Of a stretch of DNA of 64,000 nt, positions 12,417 to 23,713 are shown one piece after another. Below the pieces are notes generated by a model. The model ran no database searches. It was not told where the DNA came from and was given only the letters and a program-made list of their open reading frames with translations. The DNA lies in the NCBI GenBank assembly GCA_958299035.1, contig CATQJL010000316.1:32119441-32183440 (forward strand). Reading direction: 5' to 3'. The translations under genes and the position numbers were made by a program. Source of the DNA: Cylicocyclus nassatus. Taxonomy: Eukaryota > Nematoda > Chromadorea > Rhabditida > Strongylidae. How positions within the stretch are numbered: the stretch's first letter is position 1; each line of letters opens with the position of its first letter.

Positions 12417-12692
12417 TACGGGCCTGCAGGATCGCGAGAGTCGGACGCGCGTACGGCCATTGCGCCGCGCACGTCAGATGCGCGTCTGACGACTCATGTA
12501 GGTGTCAAACTTATCCTGTTCAACAGGTTCATTCGGTTCACCACCTTTTCTGTTGGACAGTGTAGTGATTTAACCCATGAACCGAACGAACCGGTTGAAG
12601 CGGATAAATCTGGCACCTGCCTTAGTAACATCAGACGTGCGCGGCGCAATGGCCGTACGCACGTCCGACTCTCGCGATCCTGCAGGCCCCTA
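12417..12692. mobile_element. 276-bp GC-rich palindromic element
   Basis: Inverted repeats of about 65 bp begin TACGGGCCTGCAGGATCGCG and are mirrored at the right end. TA is duplicated at 12,415-12,416 and 12,693-12,694. The site is uninterrupted in the inverted paralog at about 9,063 (CCATTAGGATACATAATC on the complementary strand). GC content is far above that of the surroundings. Confidence 0.8.
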
Positions 12693-12846
12693 TACGTAAT
12701 CGGGGTAGCCACTACTCTCGAAAGAATCATGAGATCCGAGCATGATTTCCGGATCAAAATGGACTGCAACTTTTGTTTGAACTTCCTTTATGTGCCACCA
12801 TAATAAAATAAGACTTGATATTAATCGATGCAGTAAGGACACTATA

Positions 12847-13708
12847 CAGGGTGTTTGAAAAGTTCGTGTCCTTAAGCACTCCAACTGCGAATGTTAACTC
12901 GATTTTTGCTATGTGTGTTCGCCAAACCTAGAAACCACTGAATCAACAAAGAATTTTTGCTTCAAGATACCCTAAAAAATTTCAAAGTAGACAATTTTTC
13001 AGCTTTCCTGGAGAATGCGTTATCTGATTGGTTCTTTTTTTTCAACCCCGAAAATGAAAAACAGCTTTTGGTTTTTTTACTACACATAGTCCTAGAGTTA
13101 CACTTTCTTCTTATAGCAAAAGTTCTTCAGTAGCTTGCTAACGAAGATTTTTTCATGTGCTGAATCACAGCAGACAGTCGCGGCACCAGTTGCGTTGAAA
13201 TTTTTTTAGTTTAAAAAAATTGGAGGTCTTATTTTAACATGTATTTGTATTTGAAAACAAGTACAACTCTCTGACCTTCGTTGTACTTGTTTTCAAAAAT
13301 TTTGCACGCTTGTGAAGGTTTTGAAGATGAAATAAAAAAAGTTTCGGTGCTGTGCTTTATTGACGAAAAAATCCTGAAACTCGATCTCTTTATTTCAAGG
13401 CACGGTATTTCAAAAACGAACTTACTTCCACGAAAAATAAAATTACATGTAAGAAACCTTAAAGAAAGAGCTTTCAAAATGTACACCTAGTTTTCTGTGA
13501 ATCATGTTTCCTTCTTTGTAACAAGCGTTTCAAGAAAAGTGCTTTGGAAAGCTATATTGATGTGTTTCAATCTAATTTTAAAAAAACTAAAAGGAAAGCT
13601 GGTTTCATTGAATTAATGGTTTCTAGGCCTAATGAGCACAATAGAACAAAAACCGCGTCAAAATTTGAACTGGAAGTACTTGAGGACACGAACTTTTTAA
13701 ACACCCTG
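12847..13708. mobile_element. Tc1/mariner-type palindromic element
   Basis: The ends CAGGGTGTTTGAAAAGTTCG and its near complement (CGAACTTTTTAAACACCCTG) are bounded by TA at 12,845-12,846 and 13,709-13,710. The paralog at 8,895-8,935 shows the empty site with a single TA. No intact transposase frame. Confidence 0.88.
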
Positions 13709-13880
13709 TAGCTATGGTTAGAGCCAGGCTGGTCAGTTAGGGTATTACGAGGGACCAAAAAATTTGGAAAAAATTTGGAATTTTGCAAGGTTTGGGCACA
13801 TATTTAGATAGCTTGGAGTCGCTTGTTCCAAAATCACTTCAAAATTTGATAGAAAAGCATGAAAAAAGTTACTCCAAAGT

Positions 13881-14313
13881 GACAACAAGTGTGATGTGCA
13901 GCATCGAGGGATCGTATAATCCTCTCCCTCGCCCTGAGCCAAGCTTGAGGCAAATCCGAGAAAATGAGGCTGTTCTAGCGGAACTTATAATCGCGCTAAA
14001 TTCGAAATCCGGCTATTGTAGTGCCGACGCATTACCGGATACCGATACTTTCTCATGATTTCCGGTAAATCAGAATTCTGCCCCCCCCCCGCTGATGACA
14101 TGCAAAAAATTCAGCGATCCTTGAATCCTTAGTGCTGAAAAATTAGAGTGTGTATGCCTAACAAAATTTACAAATTCTACTGCTAAAAGTATGCGCACTT
14201 CAATCAAAAATGGCAAACTTTTCCAATTTGCAAAATTCTTTTAGGGTAAAAGACTGGAAAATGAAATGTCTATTCTCTGCAGAATCTTCAAAACGCCCTG
14301 GAGTTCATAAATA
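13881..14313. other. Diverged copy of inverted-duplication unit, then unassigned
   Basis: 13,885-14,060 resembles 12,040-12,200 (GTGTGATGTGCAG, CCCTGAGCCAA, CTAAATTCGAAATCCGGC). The remainder shows nothing recognisable. Confidence 0.45.
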
Positions 14314-14704
14314 TTAGGTCGTCCCAAAAGTATTTTCGCTTTTTTCAAACGGTTGCCACAATCGATGGAACAAACCTTTCTAAGAGATCTTGGCAGCGTA
14401 CGATGCAGAATTTCATTCTCTTTCTAATGGTTATAAAACTGTTGCAAAACAGTCAATGAGCTTTCAGAAAATAACCAAAGTCTGCGAACCATGCTTTTTG
14501 AGATGGTCATGTTTCACGATTTTTTAAAACTTTCATATCAATTGTCAGAAGGATTTCAAGTAACGATTCGATAGAGTAAACCTCATAGAATACAGTGCAA
14601 CTTTTTCCTCGAGATACCAAGCTACCAAGATCTCTTAAAAAGGTTTGTTCCATCGATTGTGGCAACCGTTTGAAAAAAGCGAAAATACTTTTGGGACGAC
14701 CTAA
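14314..14704. mobile_element. 391-bp palindromic mariner-type MITE
   Basis: TIRs begin TTAGGTCGTCCCAAAAGTAT and are mirrored at 14,685-14,704. The arms stay complementary for about 80 bp (TTTGTTCCATCGATTGTGGC). TA flanks both ends (14,312-14,313 and 14,705-14,706). Confidence 0.9.
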
Positions 14705-14734
14705 TATAAATCACCTACAACTGAGCTCCTTCGG

Positions 14735-15100
14735 GTGGAAAAGACAGCTTCCGAAGTATTAAACTCGACGAAACCGTCGGAAATCCATACTTTGTTTAAA
14801 AGATTTTCTCGTGATCGGATTTTGATTTTGGAATTGAAATTTCACGAGGATTCTAGAAACCATCAGATGTTTAGAATTTGCTTCCATTTGAAGGGTTTTT
14901 ATTGAATCGCCGCGAGTGCGTTGGGATAAGTACTGAAAACCCTTCCTGTGAGAGTGGATTCCAATTTTTCGGTGGTTTTCCGAATCTTTGAATAATTTCT
15001 TTTTCAAATATCAAAACCCGATCCCGAGAAAATCTTTATACAAAGTTGTGGATTTCCGACTGTTTCGTCAAGATTAATACGGCGGAGGCCGTCTTCCACC
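14735..15100. mobile_element. Palindromic element P, copy 1
   Basis: The arms begin GGTGGAA, then contain GACGAAACCGTCGGAAATCC and its complement near 15,050-15,070. A second copy is at 19,003-19,372. No coding capacity. Confidence 0.65.
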
Positions 15101-15104
15101 AGAA

Positions 15105-15250
15105 TTAAGGGCTCAGTCGTTCGGGGTACGCATAATCAAAGTTTATGCTAATACTTGCTTTAAACAGCTATTCCAATACTCAAATCTTGTGTGCGTGCAG
15201 AGGATAGTCGTAGAAAGCTGTCAAAAAAATCACAGCCGATTCTATAACCT
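15105..15250 (+). repeat. Inverted-repeat partner of 18,435-18,580
   Basis: Blocks GGGCTCAG(T)CGTTCGGGGTA, TGCGTGCAGAGGATAGTCG and AGAAAGCTGTCA recur as complements at 18,435-18,580. With the two P copies this forms a symmetric arrangement over 14.7-19.4 kb. Confidence 0.6.
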
Positions 15251-15439
15251 CCTGTAAGTGGTGTTGTCTTCAATCTTGGTAGAACTGGTAGAATTTAACT
15301 ATTCTAGACTAATTCATAGACTTTTTCTGTCATTTTGTATACGATGGTCAGTACCCCATCGCAGCTAAATAGAGTTTTTTCGGTTAATTATTGAGCACCA
15401 CGATTAGCCAGTATTCTTGCCTGAGCATGCTTTCAACCC

Positions 15440-16080
15440 TCAAATGCCGATATTATCGGATCCTGAGTCTCCAAAATATTGATTTCGTTGAATCCCGAAT
15501 GATCAAAACCTCAATTTTGTCGGTAGTCGAAGCATCGAGACCTCGATGTTATCGACGCATAGATCTTCAGAATAAGATGTGTGACACTTGCGGCCTTCAA
15601 AAATCGGTTTTATCGATTTTCCAGCCTCCGAGGATAACAATTCGGTCGATATTTGGACGTTAATAAAATGGATTTTTGCGTCAGGAGCCTGTACATTATT
15701 GATTTTATCGATTTCCAAGTCGTCAAGATATCGATTTTATCGATTTCCAAGTCGTCAAGATATCGATTTTATCAACAAGTACTCAACATATTTTTTTTAA
15801 TCAATTCGAGGCTCCAAAGTATCGATTATTTCGACTTTCGGGAGTCCAAAATATCGATTCTATCGATTTTCAAATGTCCAAAAAACGGATTTTTGGTGTC
15901 TGAAGCTTGTAAAGTATTGATTTTGTTGAATTTCGAGTCCTCAAAATATCGATGTTATCAATTTTCGAACTTCAAAATATGTGTTTTTTTTGATTTTCAA
16001 AGTTTTGAAATGTTGTTTTCATTAGTTTTCGTGATCCACGCCAACATTTTTGTCGATTTTCGAGTTTTTGCAATACCGAT
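15440..16080. repeat. ATCGAT-rich satellite
   Basis: A diverged array with a period of about 50 bp. The core is AAAATATCGATTTTATCGATTTTC followed by a CGAG/CCAAGTCGTC linker; a 32-bp unit is repeated exactly at about 15,706-15,770. Any open frame here is low complexity. Confidence 0.65.
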
Positions 16081-16472
16081 TTTGATAATTCGAGGATTCA
16101 AGAAACAGAATTTAGTTATTTGGAAAGGCGATTTTGGGAAAATTTGCAGGGTTTTCAATCGTCAATCAATGATTTTTTTCTTTTTGAATTTTCGTAGGAA
16201 ATTTGACCATTCAGTGGCAAGCTCCGCCCACTTTTCGCCCCGCTCCTTCCCAAGCCCCACCTATTCTCTCTTACCCTCTTGCACGATGCACCCACCCTCC
16301 AGTAACTTACTCACCGCTAACTTACACCCATACTCGCTCACATTACAGGGGCCAAATACCAAAGACCAAAGATCAAATTAAAACTATTTATCTTTGGAAT
16401 GCATAGCATATCTCCAGTCCATATCCAAACTTTCGCCAAACTTCTACATCAGTGGGTAGCTTTTTGAAAATA
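16081..16472. other. No feature seen
   Basis: A short C-rich stretch (16,215-16,345) stands in AT-rich DNA. No gene, repeat partner or RNA recognised. Confidence 0.35.
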
Positions 16473-17420
16473 TTAGGTTGTTACATAAGTCTTGTTACAC
16501 TTAACTTCTAACGGCGATAAATCATACACCTCATAGTCTTTGCAGGATTCCAAGGCACCATTCGATAGAGCAAAACAAGCTCTACAAGAGGCCTGCAAAA
16601 GTTCGCACCAGCTCCGACCCACCGTAAGTTTGCACCCAAAATCTGAGTCGTACTGAAATTCAAAAAATCGCAAAAAATTCATATCTTTGTTCAAACAAAT
16701 CCTACGGATCTCCAACTTGCTCACAAAAATTGCCCACTATATCAAATAACTTAAATGTACCGTTGCTGTATTTTTTCCTCATTTAGAAATTGAGACAAGG
16801 ATTTTTTTTTAGTTTTTACAAAAATGAAGCTATGCTGTTTCTACTCATGTAGCTGTATACTACAAGCCCTTAGAAGTATAACTGTGAATTTTCAGCTTTC
16901 CGGAAGATCTAGTTTTTCGAAAAATACCTAATTTAGCTTTTTCACTCGGGTGTTCAATGCAAAATTAGGTAATTTTCGAAAACTAGATCTTCCGGAAAGC
17001 TGAAAATTTACGGTCATACTTCTAAGGGCTTGTAGTATACAGCTACATGAATAGAAACAGCATAGCTTCATTTTTGTAAAAACTAAAAAAAATTTTTTTC
17101 TCAATTTCTAAATGAGGAAAAAATACAGCAACGGTACATTTGAGTATTTGATATAGTAGGCAATTTTTGTGAGCAAGTTGGAGATCCGTAGGATTTGTTT
17201 GAACAAAGATATGAATTTTTCGCGATTTTTTATATTTCAGTACGACTCAGATTTTGGGTGCAAACTTACGGCGGGTCGGAGCTGGTGCGAACCTTGCAGA
17301 CCAACTTGTAGAGCTTGCTTTGCTCTATCGAATGGTACCTTGGAGTCCTGCAAAGACTATGAGGTGTATGACTTATCGCCGTTAGAAGTTAAGTGTAACA
17401 AGACTTATGTAACAACCTAA
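16473..17420. mobile_element. 948-bp near-perfect palindromic mariner-type element
   Basis: TTAGGTTGTTACATAAGTC at the left is mirrored at the right end, with TA at 16,471-16,472 and 17,421-17,422. The arms (about 16,473-16,935 and 16,960-17,420) are complementary over nearly their full ~460 bp with only scattered mismatches; the loop is about 25 bp (near 16,936-16,960). A transcript through it would fold into a very long hairpin. Confidence 0.92.
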
Positions 17421-18434
17421 TACTATCAGGAATAGTAACCATTCTACATCGCTTTCCCAAGTTTGATAATTTTAGATCTATCACGAAATTTTCCTCAGAG
17501 AAACATAGTTCGGGACTGTTCATATGTAGATAAGCACTCCATACAGGCAAGCTTGAATTTTCTGAAGTTTTAAAAGAAAGCTCCTCGGATTGTAAACAAA
17601 AACAAGGGTATCAGAGCTCCCCATTGTCATTCTTCAGAACGATAAGCGCAAAACAATGCTTCGTTTAAGCTATAAACTCCCAACTACAGAAGAGATCGAA
17701 TCGTACTCCACCGGGGGCAGCCAACATGAACGATATCCTGTGCCAGCCATGTGCGTTGCGTATCAAATGTATTTCAAATTTTATATTTACGCTATGACGA
17801 CTTTCAAGAATTTGGAAAAAGCGCCAGGAGCTCGGTATGCCCATTCTTACGGTTCGACACCATTTTCAATCCATTGAAGAACGCTTAGCTTTGGAAAATA
17901 ACATTTTATGCGCGGCAAATTGAAAACCGCAAGAGTACAGTATGCTTACTTCCAACTATCGTTCATTTTGGCATACACCCTACTCTACCTACAGAACTAA
18001 TGCATGGAGTTGACAAACTTACATTGAACTGATTACTGATTCTATCCACTGGCACTTTTCAAGGAGATACGAGGTCACATTCGCACCCTAAATCACGCAT
18101 TTGCCAAGCTCGCTGTCAATTACTAATTATATAGAAAACTTCCAATGAAGCTAATTTAACTTTGAATGTTCTACAGTTTCAGTTCGCTGTGCTCACAGCA
18201 TTTTTACCCGTATATCTGCAACATTCATAGGGACACAAACTCTCAAACATGCATGTTCAGGGCAGAATACGGGCCAATTTAAGTGTTCAAAAATTCTTCG
18301 AAATAAAGCAATAGAGCTGCGACGATTGAAAAATGTATGCAAAATTGAAACAGAAAAACCCTATGGATTATTGTAGACTGGTTAGATTCTACCAATTTCT
18401 TTATAGAGTGAAATGACGATATCACTGAAAAGAT
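17421..18434. other. No gene seen
   Basis: About 1 kb of unassigned intergenic DNA. Short frames have no splice context and no family resemblance. Confidence 0.4.
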
Positions 18435-18580
18435 TTGATAAAAATGGCTGTGATTTTCGTGACAGCTTTCTGCGACTATCCTCTGCACGCATACAAGATT
18501 TGAGAACTGAAATAGCTGTTTAAAGTAAGATTTAAGCATAACTTTGATCTTGTGTACCCCGAACAACTGAGCCCTTAACG
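18435..18580 (-). repeat. Inverted-repeat partner of 15,105-15,250
   Basis: Complement of 15,105-15,250 with roughly 85-90% match by eye. Confidence 0.6.
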
Positions 18581-19002
18581 GCAGTGCCTCACCAAAGTTG
18601 AGGTCGCGCCGATCTTCACATATTATAATATAGGGACCTCTGAATAGGCCACTGCAACAAGTCCCACTCAATTTGACCCCCTCCACGCTGAGAAAAATTC
18701 GCTTAAAGTGGTACGCGGAGAGCGATTTGGTACGCGCGGACGACTCCTTCGGTCTGCCCCCCCCCTTACGCGTTTAAACATGTCTTTCCACTTAGCATCC
18801 ACCTCCCCTCTGTTGCTGCCACTGTGGCTGAGGCTGGAGTTGGAAGGTACAACTCGTCCACGTTGCTTCCGCGGAGCCTCCAGAAAACGGGTTTTGGGAA
18901 CTACGTGCAATTTTAAGCCCATACAGTGCTAGACAGGGTCCGACAGGCTTGCAAAATGCAAAAATCTTGGCAGCTGAATTTTGGTGAGACACTGCCTTTA
19001 AT
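18581..19002. other. Unassigned, locally GC-rich
   Basis: 18,660-18,950 is richer in GC than the surroundings and open in more than one frame, but no motif is recognisable and no exon boundaries are convincing. Confidence 0.35.
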
Positions 19003-19372
19003 TCTGGTAGAAGACGGCCTCCGACGTGTTAATCTTGACGCAACCGTCGGAAATCCATAACTTTGTTCGAAAGATTTATTCGTGATCAATTTTGATATTT
19101 GGAGGGAAATTCCACAAAGATTCGAAAAACCACCGAAGATTCAAAATCTACTCGTTTAGTAAGGGATTTCAGTGAACACCCCAACGCACAGTCGCGACGA
19201 TTCAATAAAAACCTTCGAATAGAAACAAATTCTAAACATTTGATGGTTTTTCGGTCCTTGTGTAATTTCTTTACCAAAATCAAAATCCGATCACGAACAA
19301 ATCTTTTGAACAAAGTTATGGATTTCCAACGGTTTCGTCAAGATTAATATTTCGGAAGCCGTGTTTTCCAGC
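19003..19372. mobile_element. Palindromic element P, copy 2
   Basis: Same arms as 14,735-15,100 (TTAATCTTGACG(A/C)AACCGTC, mirrored at 19,330-19,350). Confidence 0.65.
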
Positions 19373-20501
19373 CAAATTAGGGGATCAATTGTAAGACTAA
19401 AGCCTGAACGAAATATTCAAAAGCCGGCCTCATTTCAAAAGTCTCATGGAACTCACGGAAATCATGATATCTGGGTAATGTGCAGAGTCAGAAACGCTAG
19501 TTTTAACTTTTAGATCATGAACTTTTCCAAGAGGTCAAGAGATTGGAAAGTCAGACTTTATAATTTGAAAGGTTTTGGAAGATCCAAAGAATTACGAAAA
19601 TACGACTGAGAACATCCGGACAGCCGAAATGCTTGACCAAGGTCGTAGGAGTCTGCAACCTATACTTGAAAAATAGTGGAAAAAAATAGGTGGTATTCTC
19701 TTAACGGGCAACGACGAGTCAAATCTGAGAAAGTGATCTTCTTCTGGTTACCGCAATTAATTTTCATGGTTTTCTGAAAGCTTTCACGAACTTTCACATT
19801 GCTAAAGTAACTGCGATACAAAAAAGCACTTCAATTTCCGTACTTCGTGCGAGATTCACGCGGTAAAAAGTGGAAATTCTAATTCAAACCACTTTCTTTC
19901 GTGTGCCTACCTCCTTTTCAGCTCATACCAGAATCCTCGTTCAATGCGAGGGTTTCGAAGTTATCAAATAGAACTCTAACCTATCGAGATCTGTTGTCAC
20001 GATTCAAAGAGTGAAGCCATTTGACACTGAAAAAGCGACAAATTCTTATTTTAGCATTAGAATTTATGCCTAGAATTGCGATCTCACACGAATTTGATGA
20101 TGGCACATAAGCCATCGGTTCAACAGCAGAAAAATTTGTTGCTTATGTGATCACATAATATGAATGGTCGATCTGGAAACTCTTGCCATCAATGAAATCC
20201 TTTAAAAATTTTTAAAACCCATCGGATTCATCCGAATGTGTCGAAAACTGAGAAGTAATCTTTTAGCATTCATTCTGAGAATCAAAGCTATTTTCATACG
20301 AGTATCAAGATAATGTTACATATATGAAAATAGCAATGTAAGTTCCTTGTCAATCGATGTTCGAATGGCACTGATTCAATATCGGAACTTCCAAATGGTG
20401 TCAATGTGCAGGTACACCTAAGCCGACTCAACGAGACGTGTTCGCAGGCGGTAAAGTAGCGCAACGTAGTGGTACGAGCGGTTAGACGCGTACAGTTCCA
20501 G
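19373..20501. other. Unassigned intergenic DNA
   Basis: No gene found. Near 20,415-20,500 a CG-rich block (GGTACACCTAAGCCGACTC ... GTGGTACGAGCGGTTAGACG) stands out and may be an old dispersed repeat, but no second copy is in the window. Confidence 0.35.
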
Positions 20502-20607
20502 AATTTACCAAAGTAACACACATCTGAGCACCATAATTGTTTACCCAAATTACATCATGATTTGGAGAAACAATTATGGTGCCCAAATGTGTGTTACTTT
20601 GGTAAAT
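20502..20607. repeat. Near-perfect ~41-bp-stem hairpin
   Basis: The arm AATTTACCAAAGTAACACAC... (20,502-20,548) pairs with 20,566-20,607 with about two mismatches around an ~18-nt loop. It could be a minimal MITE or a hairpin RNA source. The stem is longer and more perfect than a usual animal pre-miRNA. Confidence 0.6.
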
Positions 20608-21235
20608 TGCTGTTACTATGCTCAAATTTTTCACTAATTATTTTTCTCCGGAACCAATGAAAACCTTCATGATTTCAGAATATGCAATTGCAGAGAACCA
20701 AATTATCGAAATCATTGTTGAAGATGGAACATCTGAGATAAACAATTTTTTGGAGTAAGTTTATGCTGATCAACTTCATCAACTTCATGCTGAATATATT
20801 ATAATGAATATTATTTCCATGATTATTTCGAAAATGGAAGTGAAATCTGAACCAATCACTTCAACTACTCATTTTTGTAAGTTTTCATTTTGCTTAAGTG
20901 GCTATAGTTAAGCATGAATTCTGTAAGGCATAAATGTAACTTCTCGGCACTAATGATTCGGTGATCGTTTAATTTCCTGGAAATGATCAGTAACGAGCCT
21001 CCAATGTTCTGCTATACCAGAAATCAAGAAAAAATAGTAGGTTGAACTTTCTTGAATTTCAAGTGAGTTGAACTTTCATGCCGAACATTTATAATTCAAT
21101 AGATCTAGCCAATAAACCTATGCAATACTGCAGGAATTTTTCGGATCCTTGATAAAAAAAATAACACGAATTCTGAATCACCCATTGTCCGGATTCAATT
21201 CCCACTCGTCCATAAAATTACTCACGCAGATTATG
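20608..21235. other. Unassigned; end matches an earlier repeat
   Basis: 21,030-21,235 resembles 12,195-12,400 (GTGAGTTGAACTT, CGGATCCTTG/TGATCCTTGG, CCCATTGTCCGG). The rest is unassigned. Confidence 0.4.
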
Positions 21236-21800
21236 GTTGTAATCGAATATTCGTATTTGAAGATTCTATTTAAAAAGAACCGAATATTCGTATTCGAAGA
21301 TTCTATTTAAGACATTCTATTCGAATATTCGAATAATCGAGTAATCGAGAGTGTGCGATTATTCGATTATTTGAACAGTCGAATAAACGAAAATGTCTTC
21401 ATTCGAATAAGTCGTTCAGACAATTCGAAAAAATAACTTATTTTAACATTCGAATATTCAAGGATTCTTAAAAGACAGTTATTCGAATATTCGATCATTC
21501 GAGAAGTTTTGACCCGTTGTTCGAATATTCGAATATTCAACTATTGCGTCTGAATATTCGAATACATTGCATCCGAATATTCAAGGTATCCATTTATTCG
21601 TCTATTCGAGTAGTCGAATATTCGATAAAGTTCGATTATTCCAATACTCAAGAAATTCAATTTTGGAATGTGCCCATATTAGAATATTCAAATTCGAGTA
21701 ATGTAAAAATCGGAATTTGAATAATAATCGTTTATTCAAAAATTTTCACAGACTATTCGTTGTTCGTTCATTCGATGAAAATTTCCATTCGTTACAACCA
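21236..21800. repeat. TTCGAATA-rich satellite, empty-site copy
   Basis: Dominated by ATTCGAATATTCG-type words. It is paralogous to the block at 27,518-27,929 plus 40,003-40,170. At 21,613-21,617 it holds the uninterrupted GTCGA at which the LTR element is inserted in the paralog. Confidence 0.85.
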
Positions 21801-22080
21801 TCGCGCAGAACAAGATTTTCAAACTTTGAAAACGCTTTCTCGTTGTTCCAGCTGGTTCCAAATATCAAAGCTAAAGTTCAATTGGTTGAACTTCAAGTTA
21901 CTATCGCAAAGGCGGCAACTTCCGGCGCAACAACGCGTTCATATACATATGTAGTACGCTTTCAAAGCGGCAGAGATGATTTATTACAGAACTCAAAGTT
22001 GTAACTTTTTTGAAAACCAAAATCGATTTTATGCTTACTCGCTAGAAAAATCTGATTCTTTCGCACCTTCAAAGGCAGAT

Positions 22081-23170
22081 TTATGGTGAATTAGTTCAAA
22101 TTTGAGCGGGATAGGTTGATTAGTCTTCCCGAATCTCTTCATTGCGGATAGACAACAAAATTCTTGAAACGCTCAGCTTTTCGTAAAATCAGAACTTTCG
22201 CAAACTTGCTCGAAAACGATTTTTCATTAGGAAAAACCGGAAACTTGCGCTTGAAAGAGATCAGGACATTTCAAATGAGGCTCCGCTCCTCATTACCTGC
22301 CCTCCAAGCCAAAATTGAAAATTGCTCAGTTTTTGTGGCAATTTTCTCAGCAAAGTACATGAAGAAATGACTTTTTTTGTTGAAACTTGCGTAGAAAAGG
22401 GGTGATGAGCTTTTTCGAATATGCCTATATTTCAGAATCTCGAGATTTAAACCCCTTCGAAACCAAAATTAATGGAATGCCCAGTTCTTCGCTGGAAAAA
22501 GTCAGAATTTTGAGCATTTTACTTCAAAGCCAGATTTGGGATTTGTGCGCTCAGATCTATCCCCTCTTTCTTCAAGACCAGAATTGCTAGAACGCTCATA
22601 AATTTTTGATTTTTCGCTGAAAAATCAGATATTTTCGCAAACTTGCTCGAAAAATGAATTTATGATTCGAAGCTTGCGCGTGAAAGAGACATGGACACTA
22701 TGAAATGAGGCTCTGCCCGGCAGAACAAATTTTACCTGCCCTCCAAACCAAAACTGATGAAGCTCATCTACATTGAAGTATCAAGTTTTCCGCAAACTTT
22801 CTCAAAACGACTTTTTGATGATTTCGTCAAAATTTGTGCAGAGAAGGGTGATTAGTCTTTCCGAATAAGGCTCTGCTTCATGAACTTCGAATTTTGCCCC
22901 CCTCTAGACCAAAGTGGGGAAAATGCTAATCCTTGCTGAGAACCAAGCGATTTTTGAGCAATTCCCTTTTAGGAACATTTGATGCATTTTCTTGAGATGT
23001 GTGCACAGGATGACTGTACTTCGCAATTTCTAGAATTCCCAAAACTATCCCCTCCCCCTTCAAAACCACAATTAATGGAATGCTAGGTTTTTTCTTTAAA
23101 CAATCACAATTTTCCGTAAACTTGCTCAAAAAATAACGTTTCCATAGTTTTCCTGAAACATGCATAAAAT
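22081..23170. repeat. Degenerate tandem array (~170-200 bp units)
   Basis: Recurring blocks include CGCAAACTTGCTC(G/A)AAAA, ACTTGCGC(G/T)TGAAAGAGA, AATGAGGCTC(C/T)GC and CCTGCCCTCCAA(G/A)CCAAAA. Units are diverged and non-coding. Confidence 0.6.
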
Positions 23171-23713
23171 ATGGAATTCCCAAAAGGAGGCTGAAGGCTA
23201 CATGCATAGAGTGAAGGTAACAGAAAGCCATTAAGCGATATGAAAATGTAAGGTTGTCTTGCGAGTGGACAAGCCGAAAGAAAGATCGATAGCTGGAGTG
23301 ATTCTGTACACAACCATTTCAACTACCATGGTACGTTGATATTTCAACACATAGCAAGTGCAGCAACAAAATAGATGAAGGTAGCCGATAGGTTATCGAT
23401 AATTTTGAAATTTGATGATTTTGTGATCAGCGTGCACACATACACCCCTATGCCAAATTTTAGCCGCTTAGCTCAAAGTTGAAAAATATCTGCTCCGTCG
23501 CAGGACCCATAGTGCAAGCGAATCTCTCGCCGGCAAAATGGCTGCTGGCCTCTCCTCTCGCCATCACAGAGCGCCGTTGTATTTTCGCATTCCTTTTTCT
23601 GGATTCCTTCAGCAACTGGACCCTCCGTCACGCTGGGGTTAAGGATAGGAGGGACGCAGAAAACTCTGCCGTCGCGCTTGGAAGGATCGAATGTATATTA
23701 TAGTAAGGATATG
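23171..23713. other. Unassigned intergenic DNA
   Basis: No gene or repeat partner recognised. Confidence 0.35.

Larger units (their letters stand above)
11780..13880 (-). repeat. Right arm of large inverted duplication
   Basis: Inverted partner of 8,720-10,225, enlarged by the insertions at 12,417-12,692 and 12,847-13,708. A diverged third copy of its middle part lies just outside it (13,885-14,060), and 21,030-21,235 matches 12,195-12,400 (ATTACCC/ATCACCC-ATTGTCCGG, AATTCCCA). Confidence 0.75.

Noticed and set aside
12351..12803. 150-codon frame
   Set aside because: It is made mostly of the two arms of the 276-bp palindromic element; no homolog features.
15653..16381. 242-codon plus-strand frame
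   Set aside because: It lies in the ATCGAT satellite and continues into unassigned DNA with no domain or splice context; openness reflects low complexity.
20415..20500. CG-rich block considered as a tRNA or tRNA-derived SINE
   Set aside because: No cloverleaf or convincing A/B boxes could be drawn.
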